NCBI GenBank assembly: GCA_964526295.1
Contig: CAZGKW010000070.1
Location: 1 to 15,225, forward strand
Direction: 5' to 3'
Origin: CAZGKW01 sp964526295
GTDB taxonomy: Bacteria; Planctomycetota; Phycisphaerae; FEN-1346
Length of the DNA stretch: 15,225 bases
Part shown: positions 7,294 through 13,931 of the stretch, piece by piece
Layout: each line of letters starts with the position of its first letter
How positions within the stretch are numbered: the first letter of the stretch is position 1
Program-made: the position numbers and the translations under genes
The notes under the pieces: generated by a model
Databases searched by the model: none
The model's input: only the letters and a program-made list of their open reading frames with translations
Told to the model about the DNA's origin: nothing

Positions 7294-8163
7294 CTAGGGG
7301 CCCTGGCGGCGGCGCCTGAGGCGCAAGGTCGCGCCGCCGACGGCCACGAGGGCCAGCGTGGTCGGCTCGGGCGTCAGGCGGACGTTGTCGAAGGCGAACG
7401 GCTCGCTGCTCCCGTTGTTCGGACCGGCCGTGTAGGTCAGGACCAGCTCGTCGCCGGTGCCCAGGATCGCCGCCCGCCCGACCGTGGTGAAGGTGTTGTC
7501 GATGACACGGGTGCCGAGATCGTCCGTGACGGCGAGCGGATCGTTGAGGTCGACGGTGTCGCCGTCCTCCATCGTGTACGTGAACGGGCCCAGCGCCCCC
7601 TCGCGATAGTCCTCGTCGGCGTCGATGGCGATGAGCGCCTGGACGGCGCCTCCGTCGATCTGGGCACCGAACGAGTGGGTGTTGTCGCCGGCCTCGAAGT
7701 CGCCCATCGCGCTCAGGTCGACCTCCAGGACTAGACCGGAGAGGCCCGAGATGTCGATCGTCCAGGTGGCCGTGCCGCCGCCTCCGGGGTTGTCGCCGTT
7801 ATCGACGTCGTTGGTGCCGAAGAAGTGGTCGTCCTGGTCGTGGCCGCCGGGGCCGTTCCAGGGGACGCAGCCCAGGCTGTCGGTGGGGAATTCGGCCGGG
7901 TTGCCCAGGCCGGTAAGGGAGTCGTCGGCGAAGTCGAAGTTGCCCTTCCGGTTCGTCCGGCCGAAGACGTCGAAGCTGCTGCTCGGGAAGACCCCCGGCG
8001 CGCCTTCGAGGTTCGTGTTGCCCGAGTTGTCCGGATCGACGGTGGAGCCGGTGACGCGGGGACCGGCGCCGCCGTCGAAATCGTCGACCACGATCGGAAA
8101 CGCCCGGGCCCCCGTCGCCAGGACCAGGACCAGTACGGCTGCTACAGCGGTTGCGCTTTTCAT
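7294..8163 (-). CDS. secreted PEP-CTERM sorting-domain protein
   Basis: 289 residues with a cleavable Sec signal peptide (MKSATAVAAVLVLVLATGARA, likely cut after Ala21). A beta-rich, Asp/Gly/Asn-rich mature part follows (for example VVDDFDGGAGP, GNFDFADDSLTGLGNP, AFDNVRLTPEP). The C-terminal sorting signal is PEPTTLALVAVGGATL followed by RLRRRRQGP: a PEP motif, a hydrophobic helix and a basic end. Such proteins are exported, recognised by an exosortase, and placed on the surface or in the exopolysaccharide matrix. The middle looks like a jelly-roll-type adhesive or carbohydrate-binding domain, but I recognise no specific family. AGGAGACAGG before the ATG is a good ribosome site. No exosortase gene is in this window. 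It is monocistronic and convergent with the upstream reductase-like gene. Confidence 0.85.
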   Translation of the reverse strand: MKSATAVAAVLVLVLATGARAFPIVVDDFDGGAGPRVTGSTVDPDNSGNTNLEGAPGVFPSSSFDVFGRTNRKGNFDFADDSLTGLGNPAEFPTDSLGCVPWNGPGGHDQDDHFFGTNDVDNGDNPGGGGTATWTIDISGLSGLVLEVDLSAMGDFEAGDNTHSFGAQIDGGAVQALIAIDADEDYREGALGPFTYTMEDGDTVDLNDPLAVTDDLGTRVIDNTFTTVGRAAILGTGDELVLTYTAGPNNGSSEPFAFDNVRLTPEPTTLALVAVGGATLRLRRRRQGP

Positions 8164-8319
8164 GGACCTGTCTCCTCATGTCGGCCCGCGTCCAGATGCG
8201 ACCCGGGCCGCGCGCGTCGGGCGGCCCCGACAGTACAGACAAAACCTTGTGGACGGGACGGGCGGCCCGGCGACCACCGTCGGTACCGTTCGCCGACTCC
8301 CGTCGCATGCAGCGCAGCC

Positions 8320-8335
8320 GACCGGCCGGCCGGTC
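8320..8335. other. perfect 16-bp palindrome in the PEP-CTERM gene leader
   Basis: GACCGGCCGGCCGGTC is its own reverse complement. It lies in the predicted 5' leader of the PEP-CTERM gene, just after the strong leader hairpin in transcript order. It could be a dimeric protein-binding site or a second RNA stem. In such GC-rich DNA some chance palindromes are expected. Confidence 0.35.
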
Positions 8336-8344
8336 AAAGAGAGA

Positions 8345-8383
8345 GGGCGACCTCCGGCAGGGAGACTCCCCCGGAGATCGCCC
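8345..8383 (-). promoter_or_regulatory. strong leader hairpin with pyrimidine tail (attenuator candidate)
   Basis: GGGCGACCTCCGG (8345-8357) pairs with CCGGAGATCGCCC (8371-8383) at 12 of 13 positions. The inner GGGAG/CTCCC forms a second stacked stem. On the minus strand the structure is followed by CTCTCTCTTTG, so it reads like an intrinsic terminator placed at the very start of the leader transcript of the PEP-CTERM gene. No known riboswitch core was recognised. Confidence 0.45.
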
Positions 8384-8394
8384 GCTGCTGACCC

Positions 8395-8425
8395 AGTATA
8401 TCACCGATCGGCTGGGCCGAGGCAA
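8395..8425 (-). promoter_or_regulatory. extended -10 promoter for the PEP-CTERM gene
   Basis: On the minus strand, TGA precedes TATACT (complement of 8395-8400), giving an extended -10. TTGCCT (complement of 8420-8425) lies 19 bases upstream as a weak -35. The predicted transcript start near 8388 gives a leader of about 225 bases before the ATG at 8163. Confidence 0.45.
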
Positions 8426-8426
8426 G

Positions 8427-8697
8427 CGGAATGTCATTTCGGACCCGACGTCACGGCCCGACCCCGGCTGCGGCCTCAGCGCGCCTGCCGGCCTCGGCGG
8501 CGCATGACCATCCCCGCCACTCGGATCTGCCTTACTGGTAGCGCACGACGGTCGGCAGGGGGTGAGCGGAGTGCAAGCAGGACGCGAAGCCCGGGGTGTT
8601 CGCGTTGGGCGACGAGAAAGCGGGGCCCTCGGCCCAGGCAGGGATGGGCCGACAGGCCCCGCGGCCACGCCGGCCCGCCGGGTCGTCGGGATGGACC
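8427..8697. other. gene-less GC-rich spacer
   Basis: About 270 bases between the PEP-CTERM promoter and the tRNA promoter. Open frames here are short, lack ribosome sites and, on the minus strand, run through the tRNA antisense. Several GGCC-rich short inverted repeats occur near 8620-8670, but I see no recognisable RNA or protein. Confidence 0.4.
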
Positions 8698-8726
8698 TTG
8701 ACGGCCTGGGTCGGTGCCGGTCTACT
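8698..8726 (+). promoter_or_regulatory. tRNA promoter
   Basis: TTGACG (8698-8703, 5 of 6 to the -35 consensus), exactly 17 bases of spacer, then TCTACT (8721-8726, 4 of 6 to the -10 consensus). The expected start near 8733 leaves a leader of about 29 bases before the mature tRNA end. Confidence 0.55.
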
Positions 8727-8761
8727 CTGAGGCGCCGGCGACCCGATCGGGCCGCCCCCTT

Positions 8762-8834
8762 GGGCCCGTAGCTCAGCGGCGAGAGCAGGGGACTCATAAT
8801 CCCTTGGTCGGAGGTTCGAATCCTCCCGGGCCCA
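8762..8834 (+). tRNA. tRNA with anticodon CAU, most likely tRNA-Ile2 (lysidine-modified)
   Basis: A complete 73-base cloverleaf: acceptor GGGCCCG/CGGGCCC, discriminator A, D stem GCTC/GAGC, anticodon arm GGGGA-CTCATAA-TCCCT, variable TGGTC, T arm GGAGG-TTCGAAT-CCTCC. CCA is not encoded. A CAU anticodon means elongator Met, initiator Met or Ile2. C4-G69 and C5-G68 in the acceptor stem and the G27-T43 pair match E. coli ileX (tRNA-Ile2) as remembered and not elongator tRNA-Met. A normal 1-72 G-C pair argues against the initiator. If Ile2, TilS would convert C34 to lysidine so that it reads AUA. Confidence 0.9.
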
Positions 8835-9063
8835 CTCGTGACAGGTAGCGACAAGTCGTCGCAAGTCTTGGCGTTTACAACCACTTGCGCGCGTCCGCCG
8901 CGCCCGTCCCGCGCGCGGCGATACTGGCAGGAAATGGCGTGCTTTGGCCTTCCGGGGCGTCGGCGCGCTGCAAGGGCGCTGCGCGCTTCGGGTTGCTTCT
9001 CGCCGTGAGGGGCGGCCGCTTCGTAAGTGCCGGTCGCTGAGGCCGCCTTGCGTCTCGGCACAC

Positions 9064-9082
9064 TTGCCGCCGTTTCCGGCAA
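9064..9082 (-). terminator. weak stem-loop just after the NAD kinase stop
   Basis: On the minus strand, TTGCCG and CGGCAA flank GAAACGG; GCCG-GAAA-CGGC would form a GNRA-capped stem. It begins 3 bases after the stop codon, at the end of the minus-strand operon, but has no T-tract. The rest of 8835-9063 holds no gene I can support. Confidence 0.25.
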
Positions 9083-9085
9083 CCG

Positions 9086-9772
9086 TCAGTGTCCGACCAG
9101 CCTGGCCACCTCGTCCGACTTGCCGATCGTGATCGCGTCGCCCTGCTCGAACAGGCCCAGAAGCGAGGCGTTATCCGTGGTCAGGTGCGCACTGCCGCGC
9201 ACAATCTCGATGCGGACCTCGGCGTCGGTACCAAGACGCAGGGGCTGCCTGGGTTCGGTCAGGTTGTTGAAGGCGATTCCCAGTCCTTCCTCGAAACTCG
9301 ACCCGGTGACCGACCGGTAGTAGCCTGTCGAGCCGAACGGCGTGGCCGCGACGATGCCGTCGCCGATCAGCGTCTCTCCGACCTCCTCGCCGTTTACCGT
9401 GAGCCGAAAGCGTATCGCCCGGCGTGGATCGGCATTTCGGATTGTGATATCGTTCGTCGCCTGGAACTCCATCTCAGCAGTGCTTGCGCGGAGCTTCATC
9501 ACCTCGTGGATGCGATATTGCACGTTGGTGATCATCTCGAGCATCTCGCCGACGGGCTCGTCGTGGCATTTGAAGCAAACGAGGCTGTCCCGCACGCAGA
9601 GTTTCGGCAGGCCCGGAAACCGTCGTTCGGCCCGCAGAAACGTTCCGTCGCCTCCGAGCGAGACCATGAACTCCGGGTCGTTCTGATCGTGGACGAACCC
9701 GCGCCCGGTCATGCGATTTCGGAGATCCTCGGCTCGCTCTTCGTTTTTGGCGAATATGTCAAATCGCTCCAC
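9086..9772 (-). CDS. divergent, short NAD kinase
   Basis: 228 residues. The GTG start at 9772 is set by AAAGGAG (complement of 9779-9785) 6 bases upstream. The ATP-binding motif is GGDGT (40-44). A second NAD-kinase motif appears as ATND (105-108), like the family's NE/D site. The third, DGIVAATPFGSTGYYRSVTG (138-157), matches the family's DG..(A)TPTGSTAY pattern. The enzyme phosphorylates NAD+ to NADP+. It is shorter than typical bacterial NadK (about 290 residues). The glycine-rich loop normally after GGDGT (GINxGxLGF) is replaced by a stretch with CFKCHDE (66-72). It is the last gene of a minus-strand run, 60 bases after glucose dehydrogenase, which suggests NADP+ supply to that enzyme. 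Family confident, activity likely but unproven. Confidence 0.83.
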   Translation of the reverse strand: MERFDIFAKNEERAEDLRNRMTGRGFVHDQNDPEFMVSLGGDGTFLRAERRFPGLPKLCVRDSLVCFKCHDEPVGEMLEMITNVQYRIHEVMKLRASTAEMEFQATNDITIRNADPRRAIRFRLTVNGEEVGETLIGDGIVAATPFGSTGYYRSVTGSSFEEGLGIAFNNLTEPRQPLRLGTDAEVRIEIVRGSAHLTTDNASLLGLFEQGDAITIGKSDEVARLVGH

Positions 9773-9832
9773 GGGGAGCTCCTTTCACAGTCGAGACTCG
9801 CCGAACTGTGGATTGTTGGAATGCGGTGCTTG

Positions 9833-10678
9833 CTACCCGCCGGAGGCGAAGCCGGGATACAGCATCATGCCGCCGTCGACGAAGAGCGTAGCGCCCGTCA
9901 CATAGTCCGATGCGTCGCTGGCGAGCCAGGCGGCGGCCCGGCCGATGTCCTCGGGTTGGCCAATCCGGTTGTACGGCACGAGCCGCATCAGGCGTTCGTA
10001 GGCCTCCGGATCGCCCCACGCCTGGCGATTCAGTGGCGTCTGGATCGCGCCGGGTGCGATGCTGTTGACCCGGATGCGATCCGGCGCGACCTCCTGGGCG
10101 ACGCTTCGCATCAGCATCATCACGCCGCCTTTGGACGCGGCGTAATTCGCATGGCAGGCCCAGGGAATGGCTTCATGGACCGAGCTGATGCAGATGATCT
10201 TCCCGGCCGCACAGGAAACATCCGGCACCACGCCTCGCCGCTTGAACTCCCGAACGGCCTCGCGAGCGCACAGGAACTGCCCGGTCAGGTTGACCGACAA
10301 GACGGCTTGCCACTGTTCCAGAGTCATCTCATCGAAGGGAGCGTCCTTCTGGATGCCGGCGTTGTTGACCAGGATGTGGAGCGTGTCCAGTTCCGCCCGG
10401 ATGCGGGCGAACATCTCCCGGATCTGGGCCTCCTTTGACACGTCGGCCTGGTGACTGAAATAGCGGCCGCCGTGCTCGGAGAGCTCTTCGACGACCTTGC
10501 GGGCCTTTTCTTCGCTTCCGGCATAGTTGACCACGACATCGGCCCCGGCCTCGGCTAAAGCCAGGGCGATGCCTTTGCCGATCCCCGAACTGCCTCCCGT
10601 CACCAGGGCGGCTTGGCCTTTGAGAACGGGGCGGGGCGGGCACTGAGGCGCGTGAGGCATTTGGTCATTGCGATGCAT
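9833..10678 (-). CDS. glucose 1-dehydrogenase-type short-chain dehydrogenase
   Basis: 281 residues with GGAGA 8 bases before the ATG. Classical SDR features are the cofactor motif TGGSSGIG (27-34), NNAG (105-108), the catalytic triad Ser166/Tyr179/Lys183 in SSVHEAIPWACHANYAASKGG, and PG at 209-210. The SSVHE-IPW...YAASKGG block and the C-terminal GGMMLYPGFASGG closely follow Bacillus-type glucose 1-dehydrogenase, which oxidises beta-D-glucose to glucono-1,5-lactone with NAD+ or NADP+. The segment NYAGSEEKA after beta-strand 2, with no acidic residue at its tip, is compatible with NADP+ use. About 20 extra N-terminal residues precede the fold; Met7 is an alternative start. It lies 18 bases after the GH63 gene, so the two are almost certainly cotranscribed. 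Confidence 0.88.
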   Translation of the reverse strand: MHRNDQMPHAPQCPPRPVLKGQAALVTGGSSGIGKGIALALAEAGADVVVNYAGSEEKARKVVEELSEHGGRYFSHQADVSKEAQIREMFARIRAELDTLHILVNNAGIQKDAPFDEMTLEQWQAVLSVNLTGQFLCAREAVREFKRRGVVPDVSCAAGKIICISSVHEAIPWACHANYAASKGGVMMLMRSVAQEVAPDRIRVNSIAPGAIQTPLNRQAWGDPEAYERLMRLVPYNRIGQPEDIGRAAAWLASDASDYVTGATLFVDGGMMLYPGFASGG

Positions 10679-10696
10679 CGGTATTCTCCGTCGAGG

Positions 10697-13333
10697 TCAG
10701 TGCGGCTTGCGTTTGGGATGCAGGAGCTTGGCGATCAAGGCGGTCCAGCCGGTCTGGTGCGATGCGCCGAGCCCGCGACCCGTCTCTCCGTGGAAGTGTT
10801 CATGGAAGACGACCCGGTCTCCGGGGGTTCGCCATCCGGGTTCGGCACTGCCTTTCATGCACGGCCGGCGGTCCTGGGTATCCGGTAGGAACAGGCCGAT
10901 GAGCCGGCGGGTCAGTTCGTCAGCGGCGTCCAGGATGGTGACGAACCGGCCCGATCCGGTGGGACACTCGATCTTGAAATCGTCGCCGTAGTAGTAGTGG
11001 TGAAACTTCTGGAGCGATTCGATCAGCAGATAGTTCACCGGCATCCAGATCGGCCCGCGCCAGTTGGAATTGCCGCCGAAAACGCCCGACTCTGACTCAC
11101 CCGGTTCGTAAGACACAGTCAACGAGTGACCGTCGCAGGGCAACTCGAACGGCTTGCTCTGATATATCCGGGACAGCGAGCGGACACCGTAGTCCGAGAG
11201 AAACTCCTCCGGGTCGAGCATGCGCCGGATCAGGCACTTCATCCGGTGGCCACGCAGCAGGGAGAGCAACCGGCGCTCTCCCCGGCCGGGCTCCTGCCAG
11301 CGCGACACCAGGGCCGCCATCTCGGGACGGTTGGCGAGGAAGCATTCGAGGCGGCGGCGGAAGTCGGGCAGCTTCTCGAGCATCTCCGGCTCGATGGTCT
11401 CCACGGCGAACAGCGGAATCAGGCCCACCATGGACCGAAGGCGCAGTGGGACCACGCGGCCGTCGGGCAGGTTCAGGACGTCATAGTAGAATTCGTCCCG
11501 CTCGTCCCACAGCCCGAGCCCCGTCTCGGCGATGTTGGTCATGGCCTTGGCGATGTAGAGGAAGTGTTCGAAAAACTTGGTGGCCACGTCCTCGTACACC
11601 CGGTTGTGCAGGGCCAGTTCGAGGGCGATCCGCATGAGGTTGAGGCAGTACATCGCCATCCAGTTCGTGCCGTCGGCCTGGTTGATGTGCCCGCCCATCG
11701 GCAGCGGGTCGCTTCGGTCGAACACGCCGATGTTGTCCAACCCCAGAAAGCCACCCTGGAAAACGTTCCGGCCCTGCACGTCCTTGCGGTTGACCCACCA
11801 GGTGAAGTTCAGCATCAGCTTATGGAAGATCCGCTCGAGGAACTCCAGGTCGCCCCGGTCGCCGCGCTGCTTGCGGTCGATCTGAAAGACCCGCCAGGCC
11901 GCCCAGGCGTGGACCGGGGGGTTGGCCTCGTTGAAGTCCCACTCGTAGGCCGGCAGTTGGCCGCTGGGATGCAGGTACCACACGCGGTGGAGCAGCAGCA
12001 GTTGATTCTTGGCGAATTCCGGGTCGATCAGCGTCAGGGGGATGCAGTGAAAAGCCAGGTCCCATGAGGCATACCAAGGATACTCCCACGCATCGGGCAT
12101 GGAGAGCACCTCGGCGTTGTTCAGGTGTCGCCACTGCCAGTTGCGCACGTGGCGGCGCTCGGGCGGCGGAGGCGGCTGGGCGGGGTCGCCGTCCAGCCAT
12201 TGAGCCACGTAGTAGTAGTAGTAGTAGTAGAACTGCTTGGTCCAGATCAGCCCGGCGAAGGCCAGTCGCTGGATCCGCCGTGCTTCGGCCTCGTCGATGC
12301 CCTGCTGGATGTCCGCGTAGAACGCGTCCGCCTCGCTGATACGCGCATTGAAGACCTCGTCGAAGCTCTCGAACGGCGCATCGGCGGGCTCCGGGCTGAG
12401 GCGAAGGCGACTCGTGGTCGTCCCGCCGGCGGGAAGTGTCCGGATGTAGTGGGCGGCCGCCTTCGTACCCCGCCTGTCGGGATTTACCGCTTCCTCGCGG
12501 CCGTTGATGACGCACTCGTGGAAGGCATCTTTGTAATGCCCCGGTTCGCCCTGGCCCCAGAGCTTCGGGCGGTTGGTCTCGTTCTCGCAGCAAAGCCAGT
12601 CCGGGAACTCATCGGCGTACAGAAACAGCCGTCCCAGCCGCGCGTGTTCGAGAACGACGTGCCCGTTTTCCACGCGCAGTTCCGGCCTATCGGCATCGCC
12701 CTGCCAGGACCACGTGTTGCGGAACCAGGCCTGCGGCAGGACGTGGATCGACGCCTCGACGTCGGCCCGGTTTTGCACGCTGATGCGCATGAGAATGTCA
12801 TCTGGGGCGGCCTTGGCGTATTCGACGCAAACGTCGAAGTAACTTCCCTCCTCGAACACGCCCGTATCGGCCAGCTCGTATTCGCCTTCGTCCTTGCCGA
12901 GTCGCCGGTTTTCCTCCACCAGCTCGGCATAGGGGAAGGCGGCCTGCGGGTAGCGGTACAGCATCTTCAGGTAGGAATGCGTCGGCGTGGCGTCCAGGTA
13001 GTCGTAGCATTCCTTGACGTCCTCGCCGTGATTGCCCTCATGATTGGTCAGGCCGAACAGCCGTTCCTTAAGGATCGGGTCCCGGCCGTTCCACAGGGCC
13101 ACCGAAAGGCAGAGCGATTGCTGGTCGTCGCAGAAGCCCGCCAAGCCGTCTTCACCCCAGCGGTACGCTCGACTGCGGGCCATCTCGTGCGGGAAGTAGT
13201 CCCACGCGTTTCCGTCGGGGCTGTAATCCTCGCGAACCGTTCCCCATTGGCGTTCGCTGAGGTACGGACCCCATTTCCGCCAGCGGCCCTGCCCGGAGTC
13301 GGCTTCGTTGAGACGCATCTGTTCAGAGTTCAT
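10697..13333 (-). CDS. GH63-family (MGH1-type) glucosidase
   Basis: 878 residues from the ATG at 13333, supported by GGAG 7 bases upstream; a TTG 7 codons earlier is less likely. The opening (RWRKWGPYLSERQWGTVRED, FPHEMARSRAYRWGEDGL, LKERLFGLTNHEGNHGEDVKE) is the hallmark of a bacterial family usually labelled glucosidase in GH63. Residues about 20-330 form a beta-rich N-domain; about 340-870 form an (alpha/alpha)6 barrel with NPPVHAWAAW, GGFLGLDNIGVFDR and WRGPIWMPVNYLLIESL. Candidate catalytic residues by analogy with GH63 are Asp425 (SWDLAF) and Glu845 (HEHFHGETG). No signal peptide, so it probably acts on an internal alpha-glucoside or oligosaccharide. A seven-Tyr run (369-375) sits where relatives have about YHYDV. 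It is followed by glucose dehydrogenase and NAD kinase. The exact substrate is unknown. Confidence 0.85.
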   Translation of the reverse strand: MNSEQMRLNEADSGQGRWRKWGPYLSERQWGTVREDYSPDGNAWDYFPHEMARSRAYRWGEDGLAGFCDDQQSLCLSVALWNGRDPILKERLFGLTNHEGNHGEDVKECYDYLDATPTHSYLKMLYRYPQAAFPYAELVEENRRLGKDEGEYELADTGVFEEGSYFDVCVEYAKAAPDDILMRISVQNRADVEASIHVLPQAWFRNTWSWQGDADRPELRVENGHVVLEHARLGRLFLYADEFPDWLCCENETNRPKLWGQGEPGHYKDAFHECVINGREEAVNPDRRGTKAAAHYIRTLPAGGTTTSRLRLSPEPADAPFESFDEVFNARISEADAFYADIQQGIDEAEARRIQRLAFAGLIWTKQFYYYYYYYVAQWLDGDPAQPPPPPERRHVRNWQWRHLNNAEVLSMPDAWEYPWYASWDLAFHCIPLTLIDPEFAKNQLLLLHRVWYLHPSGQLPAYEWDFNEANPPVHAWAAWRVFQIDRKQRGDRGDLEFLERIFHKLMLNFTWWVNRKDVQGRNVFQGGFLGLDNIGVFDRSDPLPMGGHINQADGTNWMAMYCLNLMRIALELALHNRVYEDVATKFFEHFLYIAKAMTNIAETGLGLWDERDEFYYDVLNLPDGRVVPLRLRSMVGLIPLFAVETIEPEMLEKLPDFRRRLECFLANRPEMAALVSRWQEPGRGERRLLSLLRGHRMKCLIRRMLDPEEFLSDYGVRSLSRIYQSKPFELPCDGHSLTVSYEPGESESGVFGGNSNWRGPIWMPVNYLLIESLQKFHHYYYGDDFKIECPTGSGRFVTILDAADELTRRLIGLFLPDTQDRRPCMKGSAEPGWRTPGDRVVFHEHFHGETGRGLGASHQTGWTALIAKLLHPKRKPH
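12209..12229. repeat. (GTA)7 trinucleotide repeat encoding seven Tyr
   Basis: Seven perfect GTA units on the plus strand read as seven TAC (Tyr) codons in the GH63 gene on the minus strand (residues 369-375). Such a pure triplet run is unusual in coding DNA of this GC content. Slippage would add or remove whole codons without breaking the frame. Confidence 0.9.
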
Positions 13334-13379
13334 TGCTCGGCTCCACTGTGTCAAGTGCCCCCCCGCTCCGGGTCCGGGC

Positions 13380-13793
13380 TCAGCCGAAAGGCCAGGACGG
13401 TCCGATCATCGGTCTGCTCCGCGCCCGCAGGTCGGGGCTCTCAAGGCCGGCCTCGGCCGGCTCCGGCCCGAACCGGTCGCCCCGGCTGCCGTAGCCGACC
13501 CGCAGCCGGCCCGTCTGGTCCCGCTTGGCGCCGTCGGTGAAACGGATGAAGACGTCGCTGCGTTCGGTCCACGCGTCGCCGGTTCGGAGGTGGCGGTACG
13601 GGCCGGCCGTGGCATCGTCGGCGAGGAGCTTTTCGAGGTGCTTCGCGGCGGCCATGCCCTGCATGTTCGACTGGCCGGAGAGGATGAAGACCCGCCACGG
13701 CCCGCGCGGGAGGGGTTCAGCGGCCCGCGCGTCACCGGCCTGTGCGGCAGCAACGACGGCCAACATTGCAGCCGCTGCGATTCCATGCCGCAT
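13380..13793 (-). pseudogene. truncated sialate O-acetylesterase-type (SASA/DUF303) protein
   Basis: 137 residues beginning with a clear signal peptide (to about Ala25), then RVFILSGQSNMQGMA, where GQSNMQG (40-46, Ser42 as nucleophile) is the hallmark of the SASA carbohydrate-esterase family. Family-like sequence continues to GYGSRGDRFGPE (about residue 111, near position 13461). After this it becomes an unrelated Arg/Pro-rich tail and stops. Family members are usually 250 residues or more, with the catalytic His/Asp in the missing C-terminal half, so this copy should be inactive. It keeps a good ribosome site (GGAAGGAGGG) and a promoter. The GH63 gene follows 46 bases later on the same strand, so a transcript from here could feed that operon. 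I see no second half in any frame. Confidence 0.65.
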
Positions 13794-13836
13794 TGCCGTT
13801 CCCTCCTTCCATTGGACGGTGTGCCGCCAGCGGAGC

Positions 13837-13866
13837 AGTCTACCGCGGCGGACCTGGGCGTGCCAG
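13837..13866 (-). promoter_or_regulatory. promoter for the esterase remnant and GH63 run
   Basis: On the minus strand, CTGGCA (complement of 13861-13866), an 18-base spacer, then TAGACT (complement of 13837-13842). It lies 44 bases before the esterase ATG. It shares the xTGGCA-N18 layout with the promoter at 901-930. No better promoter was seen in the 46 bases directly before GH63. Confidence 0.4.
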
Positions 13867-13893
13867 AAATTCGGGTGCGCTGGCCCGGAGACG

Positions 13894-13902
13894 TGCTACA
13901 AT
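13894..13902 (+). promoter_or_regulatory. extended -10 promoter for the channel gene
   Basis: TG-C-TACAAT gives an extended -10 with 5 of 6 matches to TATAAT; no strong -35 is present. It lies 29 bases before the ATG at 13932, so the leader is very short. It is divergent from the esterase promoter, and the two -10 elements are about 50 bases apart. Confidence 0.5.
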
Positions 13903-13931
13903 CCCCCGACCGTGCCGGGAGGGGGAACCGC

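Noticed and set aside
8532..8864. Minus-strand frame containing AREDSNLRPRDYESPALAAEL
   Set aside because: This is the tRNA gene translated antisense, a familiar spurious protein; a longer minus frame with GRIRTSDQGIMSPLLSPLSYG has the same origin.
8835..9085. Integrase or att-site remnant after the tRNA
   Set aside because: No recombinase motif and no second copy of the tRNA 3' end was found by eye in the window; only the compositional hint remains.
9563..9577. CFKCH in the NAD kinase as a c-type haem site
   Set aside because: The protein is cytosolic, lacks a signal peptide and is a kinase by its other motifs, so haem attachment is implausible; kept only as a sequence oddity.
9089..10438. 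449-residue plus-strand open frame
   Set aside because: Antisense to NAD kinase and glucose dehydrogenase, both with intact active-site motifs; no ribosome site or family pattern.
13349..13354. Perfect TTGACA on the minus strand just before the GH63 start
   Set aside because: At spacings of 17 or 18 the -10 position reads GAACTC or AACTCT, and it would fall at or inside the coding start.
12125..13540. 471-residue plus-strand open frame
   Set aside because: Antisense to the GH63 gene; its poly-Val run is the complement of the TAC repeat.
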